Of a stretch of DNA of 64,000 nt, positions 59,343-64,000 are shown one piece after another. The stretch is from positions 434,001 to 498,000 of the forward strand of contig JADJTG010000014.1 in NCBI GenBank assembly GCA_016711285.1. The letters run 5' to 3'. Below the pieces are notes generated by a model, which was not told the DNA's origin, ran no database searches, and saw nothing but the letters and a program-made list of their open reading frames with translations. The translations under genes were made by a program, and so were the position numbers. Numbering within the stretch: the first letter of the stretch is position 1; the number at the start of each line of letters is the position of its first letter. The DNA is from Sphingobacteriales bacterium. GTDB lineage: Bacteria; Bacteroidota; Bacteroidia; Chitinophagales; UBA2359.

Positions 59343-59632
59343 TTATTCTTTGTCATTGTTGCTGTGTTGTATATTAAAATCGTTGTGTAATTGATATTTG
59401 AGCAATAATTCACGTACTTGTTTCACTTGATAGGGTTTGGCTTATTTGTCGTGTCGGGCTTGCAAATTGATAATGTCGGGAATATCCTCTTTGGTAAAAA
59501 TATGGTGGCTTCCTTTTATTCTCTCCGTAAATCCGAGGCGGAGCAAAAGTGTGCAAAGATCGCTGAAAGCCATATTTCGGTCGGATAAACCCGACACAAT
59601 ACCCATTTTAAAATTTTGGCTATTTTGGTCAT
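59343..59632 (-). pseudogene. hicA-like toxin with frameshift and in-frame stop
   Basis: MTKIAKILKW, frameshift, then VSGLSDRNMAFSDLCTLLLRLGFTERIKGSHHIFTKEDIPDIINLQARHDK, a TAA, then AKPYQVKQVRELLLKYQLHNDF. The GSHHI motif with the catalytic His is the HicA mark. Lies directly upstream (on the minus strand) of the split hicB at 58017-58235, its original partner. Confidence 0.7.
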
Positions 59633-59641
59633 ATTTCGCTG

Positions 59642-59713
59642 TTATAGTCCATCAAATTTTATATCAGCACCCGCCGATGCCTCCTGTATCAGAAATATGA
59701 GTTCGGCGTTCAT
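59642..59713 (-). pseudogene. 5' fragment of a HicB-like gene (copy 2)
   Basis: MNAELIFLIQEA as at 57955, then unrelated SAGADIKFDGL and a stop. The break is just after codon 12. Confidence 0.55.
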
Positions 59714-59752
59714 TATGTCACTATTTCGTGGGTTTTAAAAAAAGTACAAGAC

Positions 59753-59959
59753 TCATAAGTCATCTTCCCCAACCTCCATAATTTTGAGCAATGCCTTGAG
59801 CAAGCCGATTTTTAAAGGTACATTGCCATGCACAGGAATAGATAGCCGTTCTACTCTGCCTTGTTTGGCATAAATATAGTGGCTGCCTTGTATTCTTTTA
59901 AGTTGCCAACCTGATTTTTCAGCTATTGCGCAAAGTTGTTTTCCGGATAGCTGTTTCAT
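59753..59959 (-). CDS. hicA: HicA toxin (mRNA interferase)
   Basis: 68 residues: MKQLSGKQLCAIAEKSGWQLKRIQGSHYIYAKQGRVERLSIPVHGN, dsRNA-binding-like HicA fold with the catalytic His in GSHYI. Overlaps hicB by 4 bp (59956-59959). The pair appears complete. The toxin cleaves mRNA. Confidence 0.88.
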   Translation of the reverse strand: MKQLSGKQLCAIAEKSGWQLKRIQGSHYIYAKQGRVERLSIPVHGNVPLKIGLLKALLKIMEVGEDDL

Positions 59960-60159
59960 ATTGCAATTTCCATTACCTGAGTATTAGGTGTGTCTTTAGG
60001 CAAATCCACATCTACCGCCAAACAACCTTCAATAGCTTCGTATAAATTTTGCAATAAGTCTTCAAATGTTTCACCTTGTGTCAGGCAGCCCGGAATTGCA
60101 GGCACTTCTGCCCAATAGCCGCCTTCTTCAGCCTGATGAATAAGTACTTTTATTTTCAC
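59956..60159 (-). CDS. hicB: HicB antitoxin
   Basis: 67 residues: MKIKVLIHQAEEGGYWAEVPAIPGCLTQGETFEDLLQNLYEAIEGCL..., partial RNase-H-like fold. Precedes hicA in the operon, as in many Bacteroidota pairs. No DNA-binding tail seen. Confidence 0.88.
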   Translation of the reverse strand: MKIKVLIHQAEEGGYWAEVPAIPGCLTQGETFEDLLQNLYEAIEGCLAVDVDLPKDTPNTQVMEIAI

Positions 60160-60289
60160 GGCGATTTTTTTATAAAGATATGATTTTTTAATTTAAACAC
60201 CAAAAGCCAAACCTTCGGAGATTGCGAACTACAGCTTGGATTTTTATTTTTTTTTAGCTCTATAAATGAAGAGGATACCCTCCTTATAA

Positions 60290-60367
60290 CTAAAAGGCAA
60301 CACGAAAACCGCAGTCGCAGTTCTGGTCGCCAGCCTCCTGTATCAGAAATATGAGTTCGGCGTTCAT
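60290..60367 (-). pseudogene. HicB-like start fused to an FGE-like tail
   Basis: One 25-codon frame: MNAELIFLIQEA (copy 3 of the HicB-like start) joined to GDQNCDCGFRVAF and a stop. The second half resembles the end of an FGE-like gene (compare YYFGFRLAL at 55564). The DNA after the stop (hairpin, then tcatttatagagctaaaaaa) matches that after the intact FGE-like gene. A deletion has joined the two. Confidence 0.65.
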
Positions 60368-60392
60368 TCGTTTTTAAGTTTATGATGTCATC

Positions 60393-61139
60393 TTATTTAA
60401 TAAAAGCAAGATAAGCGGCGGCTTCTACAAAACTGTCGCTTGTACCTACCCAATTGCCGTTGGCATCGTAAATCTTGCCGCCGTCCACCTTTCCCCAATA
60501 GTCGTTAGCAATTGACCAACCTTGGTTATGTATCTCGCCCTTTTGGTTTACGTTGCAAATGAGGCGGTCATTGCCTCCGTGGTTGTTAATATCGTATATA
60601 TAATCAGTGAGTCCGTCTGAGCTATGCGTTACAAATCCTACTTTTTCTATCGTGCCGTCTAATTTGTGTTGATAGATAATATCGTCAATCACTTCAATTT
60701 TTACTTGTCCGTCGCTATATGCCGAGTGTAGTTGGAGGTGGTTGTCGTTGTTGTCTAAATGGCTGTGTTCGTTGGGCAAACTGTGAGGTTGGTGTGCCAA
60801 AATCGGCTGTTGTAGTTGTTGTTCAAAATGATTAAAATCGGGCAGCCCAAAATTATTGAGGTTTGGCAATCCAGCATCGTTCAAAATAGAGGGGTCGTTT
60901 AAGTTCAAAGCAGCAGCATCTGTATCGGGGTTCAGGAAGGAAGCGGGGTCTTCCAAAATAGGGAATCCACTTTCATTAAAAAAATCGGTAGTGGGTTGAT
61001 GCTGATGCAAATCCGCAATATTGTTTTGCTCCATAGCATCATCAAAACCCGAAGTATCCACTTGGTTAAGCGGGTTGCTGTGGTTTAAGTCGTCGGCAAA
61101 ATTTTTGAATGCCTCGAATTGTGTCAGTAGGTTGTCCAT
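60393..61139 (-). CDS. Asn/Gln/His-rich protein of unknown function
   Basis: 248 residues, no signal peptide. The first 140 residues are disordered-looking and rich in Asn, Asp, His, Leu and Gln (ILNDAGLPNLNNFGLPDFNHFEQQLQQPIL...). A small beta-rich C-terminal domain follows (QVKIEVIDDIIYQHKLDGTIEKVGFVTHSS..., NDYWGKVDGGKIYDANGNWVG). Not recognised. Sits in the accessory island next to hicBA and FGE remnants. Confidence 0.65.
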   Translation of the reverse strand: MDNLLTQFEAFKNFADDLNHSNPLNQVDTSGFDDAMEQNNIADLHQHQPTTDFFNESGFPILEDPASFLNPDTDAAALNLNDPSILNDAGLPNLNNFGLPDFNHFEQQLQQPILAHQPHSLPNEHSHLDNNDNHLQLHSAYSDGQVKIEVIDDIIYQHKLDGTIEKVGFVTHSSDGLTDYIYDINNHGGNDRLICNVNQKGEIHNQGWSIANDYWGKVDGGKIYDANGNWVGTSDSFVEAAAYLAFIK

Positions 61140-61496
61140 AAGAAAAAAATTTTTTAGGTATATGAAATAATAAGGTCAATAATGAATAAGGCAGTCCTAT
61201 AATTTTGAGTTTTCATTTAGCAAAATCTCGCTTACATATACTCAATAATTACATATAAAATTAAAAAAACATTTTCGATAAAAAACAGCTTTTTATAAAA
61301 AAAAGTTTCTACAAAATATATAAAATTCCTTACAATTATCAACATTTTTCATAACGCATTGATATTCATTCTTTTTTTTAACATAAAATATCCGCAGTGC
61401 GGCAAACTGTTATACAAAAACAAGATAATAATGGTAGTGTTATCAATTAGTTGATAATATTGTATTTTTGCAAAAAAAGAAAAAAGGCTAAGTCAA
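61140..61496. other. AT-rich intergenic region
   Basis: No gene. A TATTTTTG -7-like box at about 61463-61470 precedes the IS1 remnant. Confidence 0.4.
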
Positions 61497-62068
61497 ATGT
61501 ATCAGTGTCATAAATGTAGCGGCACAAATATAGTGAAAAATGGCACGAATGTAAGTGGCTCACAACGCTATAAGTGTAAAGATTGTGGAGTGTGTCGGGT
61601 CTTAGTCCCCAAACGCAAAAGTGCATAAATAGATAAAGAAGCGGTATTTCGCACCTTTGAGGAGCGCAATAGTTATCGTTCTACGGGCAGGATCTTCGAA
61701 ATTAGTCATACAACTGTGTTTAAGTGGTTTAAAAAAAGCCCAAGGATTAGCACCATTTAAAAGCACGGTACAAGCAGCACAGGCAGATACTGTATTGGAA
61801 GTAGATGAGATATTTTCTTACATACTACTAAAAATCAATCACATACGAATATGGATAGCAGAGAATAAGCAAACGAGGCAGATTGTTTCCTTTTTTATGG
61901 GGACGGTACAATGGATAGTTGCAAGCGTATGTGGCGGAAATTACCCTACAGTTATCTGCGATGCAATAGTTTTTCTAATTTTTGGCAATCATATAATTGC
62001 CTGCCACAAACTACTCATACCAAAGTGGGAAAAGAAACAGGTTTTACTAAGCACGTCGAAAGATTAAA
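61497..62068 (+). pseudogene. IS1-family transposase remnant
   Basis: MYQCHKCSGTNIVKNGTNVSGSQRYKCKDCG (zinc-binding Cys pairs), an in-frame TAA, then VFRTFEERNSYRSTGRIFEISHTTVFKWFKK and, in other frames, the InsB-like IWIAENKQTRQIVSFFMG, RKLPYSYLRC, CLPQTTHTKVGKETGFTKHVERLNN. Cut at 62068-62070 by an IS630 end. Confidence 0.75.
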
Positions 62069-62435
62069 TAATACCAAATAAATACCTAAAAGGCACAGTT
62101 TGTAAAAAGTTTCCAACCTGTAATGGATTGAATGATAACGTTACTCATATCGTTGATAATATCAGTGACTTTGGCGAGGATTTCTTCGAGATCTTTGCAA
62201 ATAATGTTAGTAGTTCTGCCCTTGATGTATCGCCATATCATCTCGGCGGGGTTTAATTCGGGCGAGTAAGGAGGAACAAACAGGCAGATGAATGTTTTTA
62301 GTAGAAGCTATCGTCTTGCTCAAGTTTTTTTAAAAGAATCAACCGCCGGATTTCCACCTGTTTATTGAATGCAGAGAAGCTTCCGACTTGATGGCGAGAA
62401 TATGATTGTGATAGATACCGCTTTGGAAACAGTAG
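62069..62435 (-). mobile_element. internally deleted IS630 derivative
   Basis: Starts with the IS630 right end (ataccaaataaatacctaaa..., reverse orientation) and runs through the transposase C-terminal part to about 62290. It then jumps to a short piece matching 58700-58740 (aagtttttttaaaagaatca) and to 58360-58440 (tttccacctgtttattgaat...). Inserted in the IS1 remnant at a TA. Confidence 0.65.
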
Positions 62436-62539
62436 TATTTTTTTTAAAATTAAAAGCAAATTTAAAAAAACAACACATACATACTATCTTTTTTTACAAA
62501 AAATAGTCCCCATAAAAAACACCTTTTCCAATCCCTTTT

Positions 62540-62974
62540 TTACCCCAGCGTCTTTTCCATATAATAATGCGGAATACGCACCTCATAAAAGAGGTCGCCG
62601 ATGATGTCGTAGCCCAGGCGGTCGTAAAACAATGCCACCGACTCGCGGGCGTGGCAGCACAATGTTTTTGCTCCTTTTTGGCGTGCCCATAATTCTGCAA
62701 AAAGCATCATTGCTTTGCCGATGCCCCTGCCCTGCCACTCCGGCTCTACCGCCACCTGCCGTATGCGATAGTGGTCCTTATTTTCTTCTTTGGTCAAAAT
62801 AAAGCAGCCGATGAGGGTATCGCCGTCAAAAAAGCCAAAAAGCTCGTCATTGGCTTCCTGTGCCAACTGCTCCTCATCAAATTCCAAACCCAAAGGGCGG
62901 CGCAACACGCGATAGCGCAAATCCAACATAGCCTCGTATTCAGGCGACTGATAAGCAAGCGGTTTACATTTCAT
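62540..62974 (-). CDS. GNAT-family N-acetyltransferase
   Basis: 144 residues. Acetyl-CoA-binding motif RQVAVEPEWQGRGIGKAMM (about 70-88), then LCCHARESVALFYDRLGYDIIGDLFYEVRIPHYYMEKTL, typical of stand-alone GNATs. Substrate unknown. Confidence 0.88.
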   Translation of the reverse strand: MKCKPLAYQSPEYEAMLDLRYRVLRRPLGLEFDEEQLAQEANDELFGFFDGDTLIGCFILTKEENKDHYRIRQVAVEPEWQGRGIGKAMMLFAELWARQKGAKTLCCHARESVALFYDRLGYDIIGDLFYEVRIPHYYMEKTLG

Positions 62975-63015
62975 ATTTTTTTTGCGGTATGTATCGTGAA
63001 AAAATCAGGCAAAAG

Positions 63016-64000
63016 CTACATATTATTTTCTTTATCGCGCGCTGCCCACTGCGGGCTTTGGCGCAGCGGAGCAGTGCGCTGTCTTTTACTTTCGGCATAG
63101 CGTTGCCAAAGGCTCATCATAAAACCTATCGCCATTACTATACAACCCAACCACAACAAATTGATATGCGGAAACTGAATGGCTTTCATTATTATATATT
63201 CCTGCGGCTTGGTGCGGGTAACGGCTTTTATGAGCACTTTTCCTTTTTCGGGGAATATTCTTTCAAAGCGCAGCGTAAGCCCTAAAGGTTCTATTTGTGT
63301 TTCGAGGCGGTTTTCCGTATTGTTGCGAATAAAATAAAGCGGCTCGCTTTGATAGGTTTTTTCGGGTGTGCGCACCTCCAATATCGCCGATGCCGCAATA
63401 TCATTGGGCAGTGGCAAATATTGTTCGTGGGTGGGGCTGGCATTTATTTTTTGTAAAATAATCAGCGCGTTGGTGGTCACCAAAGTATCGCCCACCGCCA
63501 ATTCTGCTTCACTGAGCAACTCGCCGTTTTCGGTTTCGTCGGGCTGCGGAATGGAGGAAATATGCGTAAAAATATCTTTGGTGAGATAATGTTTGGTGGA
63601 AGGATTGGAGAGCAGTCCCATTTTCGGATTTACCTGCGCATAAGGATACAGCTTGAATGTTTCTTCGGCTGCATCTTCCATATTTTTTTTCTTTTCGTAT
63701 AATATTTCGTAATAAGTATCGGGACGATTGATGGAGTCGCGCTGATACGTCACCCAATAGCCGCCCATTTGTACGGCTACATTTTTAGGCAGTAAAATAT
63801 TTTCCCGCTTAAACTGTTCGTCTTTTACATCTTGAAAATCCACCGTATTGTTGATAGAAAGCACTTCCTTTAATCCCGACGACAACAAAACGCCGAGCAA
63901 CATCAATCCAAAACCCACATGCGCTATTGATGCGCCTGCTATTTTTAGTTTGCCGTTCAATACTGCCAACAGATAATACAAATTAGCAACAATGGCAAAT
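63016..64000 (-). CDS. cytochrome c biogenesis protein CcmF/CcsA-type, C-terminal part (runs off window)
   Basis: Open from beyond 64000. It begins FAIVANLYYLLAVLNGKLKIAGASIAHVGFGLMLLGVLLSSG (membrane segments with a conserved GASIAHVGFGLMLLG heme-handling motif). A periplasmic soluble domain follows (WVTYQRDSINRPDTYYEILYE..., LSEAELAVGDTLV), then LYFIRNNTENRLE, a final membrane helix (HINLLWLGCIVMAIGFMMSLWQ) and an Arg-rich tail. These are marks of the CcmF C-terminal domain, which helps attach heme to apocytochrome c in the periplasm. Confidence 0.85.
   Translation of the reverse strand, partial: FAIVANLYYLLAVLNGKLKIAGASIAHVGFGLMLLGVLLSSGLKEVLSINNTVDFQDVKDEQFKRENILLPKNVAVQMGGYWVTYQRDSINRPDTYYEILYEKKKNMEDAAEETFKLYPYAQVNPKMGLLSNPSTKHYLTKDIFTHISSIPQPDETENGELLSEAELAVGDTLVTTNALIILQKINASPTHEQYLPLPNDIAASAILEVRTPEKTYQSEPLYFIRNNTENRLETQIEPLGLTLRFERIFPEKGKVLIKAVTRTKPQEYIIMKAIQFPHINLLWLGCIVMAIGFMMSLWQRYAESKRQRTAPLRQSPQWAARDKENNM

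Noticed and set aside
59437..59700. 87-codon plus-strand ORF
   Set aside because: It is antisense to the decayed hicA, whose minus-strand reading matches the family.

Overview
The window looks like a chromosomal piece of a member of the Bacteroidota, probably the Saprospiria/Chitinophagia side (inference). The signs are type IX secretion (T9SS) C-terminal sorting domains, DUF5686 and FG-GAP/VCBS surface proteins, huge DUF11-repeat adhesin-like proteins, bacillithiol genes (bshB1, bshC), a tiny ribosomal protein THX, AT-rich intergenic DNA, little Shine-Dalgarno signal, and TAnnTTTG-type promoter cores. There is no CRISPR array and no rRNA.

Layout: 1-9.8 kb holds a partial TonB-like protein, bshB1, a coiled-coil membrane protein, a DUF5686 outer-membrane protein, a T9SS FG-GAP protein with an IS5-like element just upstream, IS630 scars and tcdA. 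10-22 kb is mostly ordinary: crotonase, DedA, a CAU tRNA, tatC, a YgiC/YgiB-like pair, a beta-propeller glycosidase-like protein next to a WecE-type sugar aminotransferase, and a GH31 glucosidase, ending in a striking array of short hairpins (21.52-21.81 kb). 22-28 kb is one giant secreted protein with six 147-residue repeats. 28-34.6 kb has a helical protein, thiolase, an HU/SPOR protein and an outer-membrane barrel.

34.9-41.2 kb is an AT-rich accessory island: an orphan RHS tip, three tandem paralogous lipoproteins (likely orphan immunity genes), two displaced toxin tips sharing a 121-bp lead-in, broken immunity-like genes and a broken toxin-antitoxin pair. Then come THX, bshC, a 1.6-kb 21-bp minisatellite open in all frames, and a T9SS beta-helix protein. 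47.7-55.5 kb holds housekeeping genes (UDG-like, KdsC-like phosphatase, rhomboid, aminotransferase) and an UnbV/FG-GAP lipoprotein.

55.5-62.5 kb is a second accessory island. It has a coiled-coil plus formylglycine-generating-enzyme (C-type-lectin fold) protein whose C-terminal codons and downstream hairpin resemble a diversity-generating-retroelement target. Beside it are several whole or broken hicA/hicB pairs (one hicB cleanly split by an IS630), and nested IS1/IS630 remains. The right end has a GNAT acetyltransferase and the tail of a CcmF/CcsA-type cytochrome c biogenesis gene.

Caveat: at least ten otherwise good genes are broken by single-base frameshifts, mostly in short homopolymers. 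Many of these are probably consensus errors rather than real mutations. I give such genes as one feature and state the segments.
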